Assembly: GCF_900129365.1 (NCBI RefSeq)
Contig: NZ_FQVM01000028.1
Coordinates: 1-31,350 of the forward strand
DNA length: 31,350 nucleotides
Direction: 5' to 3'
Source: Clostridium fallax
Lineage (GTDB): Bacteria; Bacillota; Clostridia; Clostridiales; Clostridiaceae
A program made the translations under genes and the position numbers. The first letter of the stretch is position 1. Every line of letters begins with the position of its first letter. Shown here piece by piece: positions 1 through 7,217 of this stretch. The notes beneath the pieces are model-generated. The model had not been told where the DNA came from and searched no databases. It worked only from the letters and a program-made list of their open reading frames with translations.

Positions 1-538
1 CTATTAATTTCTTATGGATATAAAATTCATTTAGTAAACTTTTATATAAGTAAAAGATTTTAAGGATTTCTTCTTTAGAGTTATTGACTTCATCATATTT
101 AATAAATTTTCTCTTAATAAATCCATAAAAACATATCTTATTTTTTTCTTTCTTCATAACAAAAAAGTTTTTATTTTTAATATTTATTTTAAATTTTTCA
201 GCTATTTCAATTTGTTTTGGTATGATTTTTACTAAATTAAATTTTTTTAGTATATTATTAATTTTATTATTTTCTTTAATCACATATAAAATCAAATAAT
301 ATTTTCTATTTATTTTTAATATATCATAATTAACTAGAAGGTCTTTTATTTCACCGAAATCTTCTTTTAACTTAACATCTATTAAGTTTTCTAAATTTAA
401 TGTTTTTACAATTGGATAAAACTTTACAAAAATATATTGATTTTCTACTATATATTTAATTGGAACACCGAAAAAATTTAATATTTTATTTTTATTAATA
501 TCATTAAAAATTTGCTTTTTAAAATTCTCTTCTATCAT
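1..538 (-). CDS. Partial gene at the end of the pilus operon, unrecognised (PilM/GspL position)
   Basis: This is an open frame of 179 codons that begins with ATG at 538 and runs off the left edge of the window, so the C-terminus is missing. The visible protein is rich in Lys, Ile and Asn, starts MIEENFKKQIFNDI, and has no signal peptide or membrane segment. I cannot recognise a domain in it with confidence. Its ATG overlaps the TGA of the preceding 50-aa ORF (ATGA), which indicates translational coupling in the same operon. In type IV pilus and type II secretion operons the minor pilins are often followed by the PilM/GspL cytoplasmic assembly protein, so that is my guess from position only. 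A PilM actin-like ATPase signature is not visible in this part. Confidence 0.6.
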   Translation of the reverse strand, partial: MIEENFKKQIFNDINKNKILNFFGVPIKYIVENQYIFVKFYPIVKTLNLENLIDVKLKEDFGEIKDLLVNYDILKINRKYYLILYVIKENNKINNILKKFNLVKIIPKQIEIAEKFKINIKNKNFFVMKKEKNKICFYGFIKRKFIKYDEVNNSKEEILKIFYLYKSLLNEFYIHKKLI

Positions 539-687
539 ATTTTACTTTTAATCATTTTCCTTTCCATAATAACTTTATTAAAATCTTTTGATGATTTAAT
601 CATAAGGGATGTTAGTATTGTAGTTACTAAAGATAAAATAATTACTGCATTAATCAATAAACTTCCCCTTTTTTTAACTTTAAACAT
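535..687 (-). CDS. 50-aa pilin-like membrane peptide (possible GspK/PilX-type relic)
   Basis: This short ORF starts at ATG 687 inside the end of the upstream prepilin gene (34-nt overlap) and ends with a TGA that overlaps the next ATG. It has a strong AAAGGAG ribosome binding site about 9 nt upstream, better than many long genes here. The peptide begins MFKVKKRGSLLINAVIILSL: a basic leader ending in Gly, then one hydrophobic helix, as in class III prepilins. Mature position 5, normally Glu, is Asn. It is the fourth prepilin-like ORF after a GspH-like one, which is the GspK position in H-I-J-K operons, and GspK is the pseudopilin known to lack Glu5. It lacks any globular domain, so it may be a remnant or a minimal tip subunit. 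The ORF is well supported; its function is inferred. Confidence 0.6.
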   Translation of the reverse strand: MFKVKKRGSLLINAVIILSLVTTILTSLMIKSSKDFNKVIMERKMIKSKI

Positions 688-1094
688 CTTATAATTTCTC
701 CTTTTGAAGAATTTTTTAATTTATAATATACTAAATTATCCTTTTTATTAGCTTTAAATTCTGTTATATCAGTAGCAGCAGTGTCTGTTCTTTTTCCATT
801 AAAATCTATAAAAATTTTATCTTTATTTTTGAAAATTTTTATATACTGATCTTCTTCTTTTTTAATTTTTATTAAATTATCAGTAATTAATATATTTTCT
901 TCCTGTCTTTTCTCTATTTCCTTTTCCATATAAAAAGATAAATTAAGTAATTCATTATATTTAATAGTATTTTCTTTTCTTTTAAAATCTAATTTTTTTA
1001 CCCATATTAATAAATCAAAACTTATTACTACTATAAAGGAGGCTAATGATAAATATATTAAAAGTTCTATTAAGGTATTTCCTCTTTTTTTCAT
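654..1094 (-). CDS. Minor prepilin (GspJ-like position), type IV pilus/T2SS-type
   Basis: This 146-aa protein has a class III prepilin leader: MKKRG followed by NTLIELLIYLSLASF. Cleavage is expected after Gly5, and mature Glu5 is residue 10. One N-terminal hydrophobic helix (about residues 7-27) is followed by a charged domain of about 110 residues with no motif I recognise. It should be processed by a prepilin peptidase (not in this window), sit in the membrane and assemble into a pilus or pseudopilus tip. An AAAGGAG site lies just before ATG 1094, and the start overlaps the TGA of the previous prepilin (ATGA). I call it GspJ-like from its place as third prepilin in the run; sequence alone shows only that it is a minor prepilin. 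Confidence 0.8.
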   Translation of the reverse strand: MKKRGNTLIELLIYLSLASFIVVISFDLLIWVKKLDFKRKENTIKYNELLNLSFYMEKEIEKRQEENILITDNLIKIKKEEDQYIKIFKNKDKIFIDFNGKRTDTAATDITEFKANKKDNLVYYKLKNSSKGEIIRCLKLKKGEVY

Positions 1095-1549
1095 AAAAAC
1101 TCCTTTATAAATTCTATATTATCTTTTGTTTCTCCAATTTTACTTTTTATATTTGTTTCAACTTTAACCTTAAAACTATTTTCCATCTCTTCTATTGAAA
1201 CCTTAATATAATTTTCTTTTAAATACTTATTTCTTTCTATTGATTTTAAAGGTTTATACCAAAGGTTTTCATCTTTTATATGATTTAAATTAATATAAAA
1301 ATTTATATTATTGCTGCCCTTAGTAATTTCTAAGTAATCTTCTTTAGATAAAGATTCTTTAAGCTCTTTTCCTACAGCTTCTAAATAATAATTAGACTTT
1401 TTTATATTTTTCCCTCTGATTTCACTTCCAACTATATAATTAAAAGATGGAATAATTATTAAAGAAAAAATCCCCAATATACCTAAAGTTACAATAAGCT
1501 CTATTAAAACAAACCCTTTTTTTCTTTTAAAGTTTCTTAATATTAACAT
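1091..1549 (-). CDS. Minor prepilin (GspI-like position), type IV pilus/T2SS-type
   Basis: This 152-aa protein carries a prepilin N-terminus: a basic leader MLILRNFKRKKG, then FVLIELIVTLGILGIF, with cleavage expected after Gly12 and the conserved Glu at residue 17 (mature Glu5). The remainder is a soluble Lys/Glu/Asn-rich domain. A GAGG ribosome binding site precedes ATG 1549. The start lies 23 nt inside the 3' end of the GspH-like gene, and the stop overlaps the next ATG, so the whole run is tightly coupled. It probably works with its neighbours as a minor pilin that primes assembly. The assignment as a prepilin is firm; the GspI-like label rests on position only. Confidence 0.8.
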   Translation of the reverse strand: MLILRNFKRKKGFVLIELIVTLGILGIFSLIIIPSFNYIVGSEIRGKNIKKSNYYLEAVGKELKESLSKEDYLEITKGSNNINFYINLNHIKDENLWYKPLKSIERNKYLKENYIKVSIEEMENSFKVKVETNIKSKIGETKDNIEFIKEFL

Positions 1550-1799
1550 TGAAAAACCTCACTGCTAATGAAAATTTTACATTTATTCCATTATCAAATT
1601 TTAAATCTATAGTTCCTTTACTACTAAAGTTTCCAGAAGAATCTATCTTAATCATGTTTTGAGAAGGAGTATTTATTCTTACTTTGCAATACTTAGGTAT
1701 TATTATCTCCTGTGATACCTTTCCTGAATAAAATATTATAATTCTTTTTTTAGCATCATAATATATCGTTCCTATCTCTCCTACTGTTCCACAATACAT
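1527..1799 (-). pseudogene. C-terminal part of a GspH-like minor pilin, out of frame with its N-terminal part
   Basis: These 90 codons encode the beta-rich globular domain of a GspH/FimT-type minor pilin: short strands around TIYYDAKKRIIIFYSG and a late segment with GTIDLKFDNG. There is no leader peptide or membrane helix and no Shine-Dalgarno before ATG 1799, in contrast to every other gene of the operon. The N-terminal half lies directly upstream in another frame (1781-1987). Reading back past the ATG, this frame stays open to a TGA and gives TYSTMYCGTVGEI, which resembles the usual pilin helix-to-sheet junction. One extra base in the T4 run near the end of the upstream ORF would fuse the two into a protein of about 158 aa, normal for the family. 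It is probably a frameshifted gene or a sequencing error, less likely a true separate gene. Confidence 0.65.
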
Positions 1800-1987
1800 A
1801 GTACTATAGGTAAAATATCAGAGATATCATCTATTATTTTATAAGTTTCTTGATTTTGAGTTTCTAATTTATTAGTTACATTTATAGTAAAACTACTACT
1901 TAATATTAAAGAAAAAATTCCTAAGGTAATTATTGTTTCTATTAAAGTAAAACCTTTATGCTTTTTTAATCTTTTTCTACTTATCAT
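1781..1987 (-). pseudogene. N-terminal part of a GspH-like minor prepilin, truncated by frame change
   Basis: These 68 codons start at ATG 1987 with GGAG about 10 nt upstream. The N-terminus is a textbook prepilin leader: MISRKRLKKHKG, then FTLIETIITLGIF, with cleavage after Gly12 and Glu at residue 17. After the helix the frame continues through LETQNQETYKIIDDISDIL and then stops after a short unrelated tail (PIVLCIVEQ). The missing globular domain is encoded immediately downstream in another frame (1527-1799). If translated as is, the product would be a bare pilin helix that could still enter the membrane. It sits between pilC and the other minor prepilins, the usual place for the GspH-like subunit. 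Confidence 0.7.
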
Positions 1988-2047
1988 TAAAATACTCCAA
2001 TAAAATAAATTTAATAAAATAAATTCAAAAAATTTGTTTTTATACTA

Positions 2048-3070
2048 TTACATTGATCCAATTCCAGAATATATAGGAACTATAAAAATTAAAATTGTTA
2101 TTCCTATAAAAATACCTATAATAGAAATCATAATGGGCTGTATTAAATTTAAATATGTCTTAATTATTCCGTTAAAGGAACTTTCAACCATATCAAAAGC
2201 TTCTTTAATTTTTATTTCTATCTTTCCACTTTCTTCCCCAATTCTTATTAATAAATAAGTACTTTTAGAATATTCTGGTTTATCAAAAAACTCCCATATT
2301 TGTCCACCTGCTTCTATAAAATCTCTAAATTCTATCAATCTTTCTCTTAATTTATCCTCATTAGAACTACTAATTATTTTATTAATTGAAGTTAGAATGG
2401 GAATCCCACTAATCATTATTGTATACATAAGAAAAAGAAGATTTTTTTCATAATATTTATTGTAAATTTTGCTTTTGTTTAAAAAATTAAAAATTAATTT
2501 TTTTATATTGATTAAATGTAAAAATATTATTAAAGATATACTATAAAGAATGATTAAAATTATAGTAAGATTTATATTTTCCTTCATGAATAAATTAATA
2601 TCATATATTTTAGAAAGAAATGATGGGATTTCTGAAATATTCGAATCATATAACTCGATAAAGCTTGGAATTAAATTGAAAAAACTAAATCCAACTAATA
2701 TCATAAGGCTTATTATTAAAATTATTGGATAAATCAATGATGATATTACATTATTCCTTTGATTTTCTAGGTCCTTATAATACTTTCCTAAATGTTCTAA
2801 AACCATATCTAAGTGTCCACTATATTCTCCTACTTTTAAAAGTTCTAAAAATATAGATGGGTAATACCTATCTTCATTTTGAAAACTATCTCCTAGGCTA
2901 TTTCCTTCATATATACTTTTAGATATTCTTTCTAAAGATTTTTTATAGGATTTTTTTGAAATAATTTCTTTTATAATGTGAAAGGATTTTTCTATATTAA
3001 TTCCACTTTTATTTAAAGTTGAAAGGTTAGATGAAATCAAATATATATTTTTATAATCAAACTTATTCAT
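2048..3070 (-). CDS. pilC: Type II secretion/type IV pilus inner-membrane platform protein (PilC/GspF family)
   Basis: This 340-aa integral membrane protein forms the platform on which the PilB ATPase acts to polymerise pilins. It has the family's two-repeat layout: a cytoplasmic domain (residues about 10-105, with EGNSLGDSF and LLKVGEYSGHLDMVLEHL), a membrane pair (about 108-136 and 166-187), a second cytoplasmic domain (about 200-305, with LIRIGEESGKIEI) and a final helix (about 308-335). It is somewhat shorter than Gram-negative PilC (about 400 aa) and close to ComGB. ATG 3070 is preceded by GAGGG and overlaps the end of pilB by 8 nt. A competence-type ComGB role is possible; the tetracysteine PilB next door favours pilus/T2SS. 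Confidence 0.93.
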   Translation of the reverse strand: MNKFDYKNIYLISSNLSTLNKSGINIEKSFHIIKEIISKKSYKKSLERISKSIYEGNSLGDSFQNEDRYYPSIFLELLKVGEYSGHLDMVLEHLGKYYKDLENQRNNVISSLIYPIILIISLMILVGFSFFNLIPSFIELYDSNISEIPSFLSKIYDINLFMKENINLTIILIILYSISLIIFLHLINIKKLIFNFLNKSKIYNKYYEKNLLFLMYTIMISGIPILTSINKIISSSNEDKLRERLIEFRDFIEAGGQIWEFFDKPEYSKSTYLLIRIGEESGKIEIKIKEAFDMVESSFNGIIKTYLNLIQPIMISIIGIFIGITILIFIVPIYSGIGSM

Positions 3071-4457
3071 TTTCCATTCCCTCTTTTATAGCTAAAAATT
3101 GATTAAAAGAGATTTTTCCTTCTATGCAAAGATATTTCCCTCTACTTATAAATTCATTAGATTGATTTTTTAAAATTTCTTCATTTAAATATTCTCTTAT
3201 ATGATTTTGTTCCACTCTATTTATTAAATATATATGACTTAATAATTTTCTTGATATTATACCTGTAAAATTACATTTTTCACATTTTCCTTGCTTATAT
3301 AGATAGGTAATACTATCATTTCCAAGGACTGCCCTTTCCTCTTTAGTAGATTCATATTTGATTTTGCAACTATCACAAAGTCTTCCTATTAATCTTTGAG
3401 TTATTATTCCTTTTATTGCATTTAAAAGTAAATACTTTTCTATACCCATTTCTTTTAATCTACTAAATACTTCATAATGATTATTAGTATGTATAGTAGA
3501 ATAAACCTTATGTCCAGTAATTGCAGCTCTTAAGGCTATTCTTGCAGTTTCTTCATCCCTTATCTCACCTATCATTATTACATTAGGATCTTGCCTTAAG
3601 ATATGTTTAAGCCCTTTAGAAAAAGTAAGCCCTACACTTTCATTTACATTTATCTGATTAAAACTTTCAAAATTCATCTCTACAGGATCTTCAATAGTTG
3701 TAATATTTAAATTGCCTTTATTTTCAGCTTTTAACATAGAATATAATGTTGTTGTTTTACCACTTCCTGTAGGACCTGAAATTAAAACAATTCCGTTTTC
3801 TTTGTTAATTAATTTTTTTATTTTGATTAAAGAATCCTTATTAAAATTAAGTTCTTCTAAAGAATAATTAAAAAGGGATTTATATAAAATCCTTATTACT
3901 ATTTTTTCTCCTGTAATAGTTAGAATAGAAGATACTCTTAAATCATAATTTTCATCTTGATATTTATAGGTAATCTTTCCATCCTGCGGTTTTCTTTTTT
4001 CTGATATATTCATAGAAGCTAAAAGTTTAATTTTTGATATAATTCCATCATAATATTCCTTTTTTATCTTTTTAAAAATAGACAAAACTCCATTTACTCT
4101 ATTTTTTATAATTATTTCTTTTTCTTTAGGTTCTATATGAATATCACTTGCTTTTATTTTTATAGCATTTTTTATAATTTCATTTACAAGTATATTATTT
4201 ATGATATTATCATCATTCTTTTTAGTAAGATAAAAATAATTTAAAGCCTTTAAAATATCCTCTTCTTTTTTTATAGTAACCTTTATTGTCTTATTAAATT
4301 GTAGCTTTAATGAATTTATTATATTTTCTCTAAAATCACTTACTATTGCTATTTCCACATATTCTTCATTTATATTAATTGGAATTAATAAATTTTTATA
4401 TGCATATTCCTTTGAGATAGAGTATACCCATTCAGCTTTAATATTTTTAAACTCCAT
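3063..4457 (-). CDS. pilB: Type II/IV secretion assembly ATPase (PilB/GspE family)
   Basis: This 464-aa cytoplasmic hexameric ATPase powers pilin polymerisation. Seen in the sequence: Walker A GPTGSGKTT at residues 228-236; an Asp box around TTIEDPVE (253-260); the Walker B region RQDPNVIMIGEIRDEE (288-303); a His box IHTNN (322-326); and a C-terminal zinc site with Cys361, Cys364, Cys392 and Cys395 as two CxxC pairs. The N-terminal domain (about 1-90) is short compared with Gram-negative PilB, so the protein is intermediate between ComGA and PilB. The zinc site is typical of PilB/GspE and argues against a plain ComGA. It is first in the operon, with an excellent GGAGG just before ATG 4457. 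No retraction ATPase (PilT) is present in the window. Confidence 0.95.
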   Translation of the reverse strand: MEFKNIKAEWVYSISKEYAYKNLLIPININEEYVEIAIVSDFRENIINSLKLQFNKTIKVTIKKEEDILKALNYFYLTKKNDDNIINNILVNEIIKNAIKIKASDIHIEPKEKEIIIKNRVNGVLSIFKKIKKEYYDGIISKIKLLASMNISEKRKPQDGKITYKYQDENYDLRVSSILTITGEKIVIRILYKSLFNYSLEELNFNKDSLIKIKKLINKENGIVLISGPTGSGKTTTLYSMLKAENKGNLNITTIEDPVEMNFESFNQINVNESVGLTFSKGLKHILRQDPNVIMIGEIRDEETARIALRAAITGHKVYSTIHTNNHYEVFSRLKEMGIEKYLLLNAIKGIITQRLIGRLCDSCKIKYESTKEERAVLGNDSITYLYKQGKCEKCNFTGIISRKLLSHIYLINRVEQNHIREYLNEEILKNQSNEFISRGKYLCIEGKISFNQFLAIKEGMENE

Positions 4458-4614
4458 TATTCCTCCTAAAAGTTATTCAACATCCAACTTTTTATAAATA
4501 ATTATATTATTTAAAGCTTTCATTTCTTTTTATAGAAATTTTAATTAATTCATATATTTTTATATTGTCCATTTTTTCCAATAATAAACAAATAATCATA
4601 AAACTTTTTCTTTA

Positions 4615-4644
4615 TTGATATTTAAAATATAAAAATGATATACT
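4615..4644 (+). promoter_or_regulatory. Sigma-A-type promoter of rqcH
   Basis: TTGATA (4615-4620) and TATACT (4639-4644) are separated by 18 bp. Transcription would start near 4651, leaving a leader of about 90 nt. The match is good in an AT-rich background but is by eye only. Confidence 0.55.
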
Positions 4645-4653
4645 AAAATTATT

Positions 4654-4679
4654 AAAATTCAAGGTTTTATCTGAATTTT
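4654..4679 (+). repeat. 8-bp inverted repeat in the rqcH leader
   Basis: AAAATTCA (4654-4661) and TGAATTTT (4672-4679) form a perfect stem with a 10-nt loop, placed at the expected 5' end of the rqcH transcript. It could stabilise the mRNA or bind a dimeric regulator. The AT-rich background makes chance plausible. Confidence 0.35.
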
Positions 4680-4742
4680 AAATTATATAAGATTTAGATT
4701 TATTGATTTTTATTAATAAATCTATTAAGAAAGGAAGATTTT

Positions 4743-6443
4743 ATGGCATTTGATGGTGTTTTTTTACATTGTTTAATAGAAGATATAAAAGATAAATTAT
4801 TAAACACAAAAATAGATAAAATTAATCAACCAGAAAAAGATGAAATATATATTTCTTTTAGAGGAATAAAGGGAGAAAGACTTTTAATATCTGCAAGCTC
4901 TAATTTTCCAAGAATCCATTTTACAAAAATAACAAAGGATAATCCTTTAAAGGCTCCTATGTTTTGTATGGTTCTTAGAAAATATTTAATTGGTGGAAAA
5001 ATCATAAATATATATCAGCCTAACAATGACCGCATACTACATTTAGATATAGAGACTACTGATGAGCTTGGATTTAATAGTATATATACATTGATCATAG
5101 AAATAATGGGTAGACATTCTAATATATCTTTAGTAAGAAAAAGAGATAATAAAATAATTGAATCAATAAAACACATTACCTCTTTTGTAAATTCTTATAG
5201 AACCTTATTACCTAACGTTTCATATGTAAGTCCTCCTCCTAGTAATAAGTTAAATCCTTTTGACTTTCATATAGATGAATTTGAAAAATTCTTCTCTTCT
5301 ATAGAGATAAATGAAAATTTTTATATGAAATCTTTTAATGGAATTAGTAAACTATTGTCAAAAGAATTATATTTATCCTTTGATAAATATTCAAAATCCT
5401 TAGAAAATCTTTATAATGAGATTAACTTATATTTTAAAAATATACATAGTAAGAAATCTTATAATATTTTTTGTAACAATAATGGAGATTTAATAGACTT
5501 TTATTCTCTTCCTATTTCTTATTATGATGATAAAAATTTAATTCATTATGATGATGGCTGTAGAATGCTTGATGAATTTTATTCTAAAAAAGATATGCAA
5601 GATAGGTTACAAAATAGATCTTCTGATCTTCAAAAATTAATTATAACAAATATTGATAGATGTTTAAAAAAAGATACAATCCTTTTAAAAACTTTAAAAG
5701 AATGTGAAGAAAAAGAAAAACTTCGTATATATGGTGATTTATTAACTAGCTTTATATATTCCTTTAAAAAAGGAGATAAAGAAGTAACTTTATGTAATTT
5801 CTTTGATGATAATAAAGAAATTACTATAACTCTTAATGAAAATAAAACACCTTCTGAAAATATCCAATATTATTATAAAAAATATAATAAATTAAAGAAA
5901 TCTGAAGAAGCTGCAATTGATCAAAGAGAAAAGAATTCCTTAGAACTTGAATATTTAAATTCAGTATTAACTAATTTAAAAAATTCTGAAAGCTATGATG
6001 AAATAGAAGAAATCAAAGAAGAACTTATATCTTCTGGATATATAAAATATAAAAAGAACTCTAAAAAGAATAAAAAACCTTCAAAGCCTTATCATTTTTT
6101 ATCTAGTGATGGATTTGACATTTATGTTGGAAAAAATAATATTCAAAATGATTATTTAACTTTAAAGTTTGCGGATAAATATGATACTTGGATGCATACA
6201 AAAAATATCCCTGGTTCTCACGTTATTATAAAAGGAAAAAATATAAGTGATAAAGCCTTAGAGGAAGCTGCAATTTTAGCTGCTTTTTATAGTAAGGGTA
6301 AAAATTCTTCAAAGGTTGCAGTAGATTATACTGAAGTTAAAAATGTAAAAAAACCTTCCGGTGCAAAACCTGGAATGGTAATCTATAGCACAAATAAAAC
6401 TATTTATGTAGATCCCGTAGATTTAAATTTAGAAAAACATTAA
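4743..6443 (+). CDS. rqcH: RqcH, ribosome quality control factor (NFACT/FbpA family)
   Basis: RqcH binds 50S subunits obstructed by peptidyl-tRNA and recruits Ala-tRNA to add C-terminal alanine tails to stalled chains. The protein is 566 aa, normal for the family. It has an N-terminal NFACT-N domain from MAFDGVFLHCLIEDI, with the Asp96-Arg97 pair that matches the essential DR motif of Bacillus RqcH. A central helical/coiled-coil region (about 290-430) follows, and then the NFACT-R domain (about 450-555) with DTWMHTKNIPGSHVIIKG. Older annotation calls such proteins fibronectin-binding protein A; I regard surface adhesion as a secondary or historical assignment, as no signal peptide is present. 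AAAGGAAG precedes ATG 4743. The gene is alone on the plus strand, bounded by a promoter and a terminator hairpin. Confidence 0.95.
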   Translation: MAFDGVFLHCLIEDIKDKLLNTKIDKINQPEKDEIYISFRGIKGERLLISASSNFPRIHFTKITKDNPLKAPMFCMVLRKYLIGGKIINIYQPNNDRILHLDIETTDELGFNSIYTLIIEIMGRHSNISLVRKRDNKIIESIKHITSFVNSYRTLLPNVSYVSPPPSNKLNPFDFHIDEFEKFFSSIEINENFYMKSFNGISKLLSKELYLSFDKYSKSLENLYNEINLYFKNIHSKKSYNIFCNNNGDLIDFYSLPISYYDDKNLIHYDDGCRMLDEFYSKKDMQDRLQNRSSDLQKLIITNIDRCLKKDTILLKTLKECEEKEKLRIYGDLLTSFIYSFKKGDKEVTLCNFFDDNKEITITLNENKTPSENIQYYYKKYNKLKKSEEAAIDQREKNSLELEYLNSVLTNLKNSESYDEIEEIKEELISSGYIKYKKNSKKNKKPSKPYHFLSSDGFDIYVGKNNIQNDYLTLKFADKYDTWMHTKNIPGSHVIIKGKNISDKALEEAAILAAFYSKGKNSSKVAVDYTEVKNVKKPSGAKPGMVIYSTNKTIYVDPVDLNLEKH

Positions 6444-6454
6444 TATATAATAAC

Positions 6455-6474
6455 GTTATTTTATTAAAAATAAC
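6455..6474 (+). repeat. Small hairpin after rqcH
   Basis: GTTATTTT and AAAATAAC form an 8-bp stem with a 4-nt loop, 12 nt after the rqcH stop. No T tract follows, so it is more likely a 3' stabilising hairpin than the terminator itself. Confidence 0.35.
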
Positions 6475-6522
6475 ATCATTATAAAAACTAAAATAAATTT
6501 ATTAAGATGTCTATAAACAAAT

Positions 6523-6571
6523 ATTATGCCATAAAACAAACGCATTTATGCTGTTTGTTTTATGGCATAAT
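6523..6571. terminator. Bidirectional terminator between rqcH and the membrane protein gene
   Basis: A long perfect inverted repeat pairs TTATGCCATAAAACAAAC (6524-6541) with GTTTGTTTTATGGCATAA (6553-6570), extendable by one A-T pair. The 11-nt loop contains GCAT/ATGC that can pair further. It sits between the convergent 3' ends of rqcH (plus) and the gene at 6572 (minus), the place for a shared terminator. The T tracts are short on both sides. Confidence 0.75.
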
Positions 6572-6970
6572 TTAGTTAGTTACTTTCTCTTTTTTAAAAA
6601 ATATTAAATCAAAACAAATGGCATTTAAGGCTAATCCAAAGGAAATAGAAAAATTTCTATATAAATTTATATTTTCTGGCCTAAGAATATAATCAAAAGC
6701 ATAATTTATTCCTCCAAAACCTATAAAAATTATAATAAATTTAGATAATCTTTTTTTAAATTCTTCTTTCCCTAATTTAAGCATTTTTAATATAGTTACT
6801 ATAAAAATATAAATACCAAATAAAACAGCAAAAATTCCATAGAAAATTATAAATTTAATACTAAAATTACTTTGTATGTTTTGAAATACAATAAATATAG
6901 AAAACATAGTTGATATTATAAATAATAGGTAAAGAATATTATTAAAATTTATTTGTGGTTTTTTACTCAT
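6572..6970 (-). CDS. Small multi-pass membrane protein, unknown function
   Basis: I do not recognise this 132-aa protein. It has four hydrophobic segments (about residues 11-31, 38-62, 77-95 and 105-124). A short basic loop (KMLKLGKEEFKKRLSK) lies between the second and third, and the ends are basic, consistent with a small four-helix membrane protein. No catalytic motif or cysteine cluster is visible. GGGAGG lies just before ATG 6970, so translation is well supported. It appears to be a single-gene unit: hairpins separate it from the RNA methyltransferase gene upstream, and a terminator lies directly at its stop. Confidence 0.75.
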   Translation of the reverse strand: MSKKPQINFNNILYLLFIISTMFSIFIVFQNIQSNFSIKFIIFYGIFAVLFGIYIFIVTILKMLKLGKEEFKKRLSKFIIIFIGFGGINYAFDYILRPENINLYRNFSISFGLALNAICFDLIFFKKEKVTN

Positions 6971-7080
6971 TTTACCTCCCTTATAATTTTCTAAAGTTGT
7001 TATTTAATTATATAATAACTTTTATATTATCATTGGATTTTTTACTTTCCTTTAACAATCTTCATTTTAAACATAATATA

Positions 7081-7117
7081 AATATAAAATATTATTGTTA
7101 CAATAATATTTTATATT
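7081..7117. repeat. Perfect 17-bp AT-rich hairpin (first of a tandem pair)
   Basis: AATATAAAATATTATTG (7081-7097), a 3-nt loop, then CAATAATATTTTATATT (7101-7117). The arms are a perfect match. It lies 18 bp from a second perfect 17-bp hairpin, downstream of the methyltransferase gene on the minus strand. It may be a second terminator or a processed 3' end. Confidence 0.55.
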
Positions 7118-7135
7118 AACATGTATGTAAAAAAT

Positions 7136-7172
7136 AAAAGTTATAATTTTATATAATAAAATTATAACTTTT
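7136..7172 (-). terminator. Terminator of the rluD-pyrR-methyltransferase operon
   Basis: AAAAGTTATAATTTTAT (7136-7152) and ATAAAATTATAACTTTT (7156-7172) pair perfectly over 17 bp with a 3-nt loop. Read on the minus strand, it lies about 45 nt after the methyltransferase stop and is followed by TTTTATTTTTT, which fits a rho-independent terminator. Confidence 0.7.
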
Positions 7173-7217
7173 TAAATTCATGTTTAATTTAAATTTTATA
7201 ATTAATTTATAAAATTT

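Larger units (their letters stand above)
4458..4742. other. Divergent intergenic region between pilB and rqcH
   Basis: This 285-bp spacer separates two divergent genes, so it should hold promoters for both. A good promoter for rqcH is visible (4615-4644) and a short palindrome lies in its leader (4654-4679). For pilB I see only weak AT-rich candidates on the minus strand (around 4560-4600) and no clear pair. I see no cyclic-di-GMP riboswitch-like fold, although such elements control some clostridial pili. Confidence 0.6.

Noticed and set aside
512..694. A 60-aa hydrophobic plus-strand frame at the left end
   Set aside because: It is antisense to the 50-aa pilin-like ORF and the partial gene, which have binding sites and translational coupling; this frame has neither.
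1790..1850. Programmed -1 ribosomal frameshift in the split pilin
   Set aside because: The sequence near the expected shift (ATTTTA) does not match a canonical slippery heptamer and I see no downstream stem. A simple indel in the T run is a better explanation, though recoding is not excluded.
4458..4742. Cyclic-di-GMP riboswitch upstream of pilB
   Set aside because: I see no GEMM-type conserved core or paired helices in the pilB leader.
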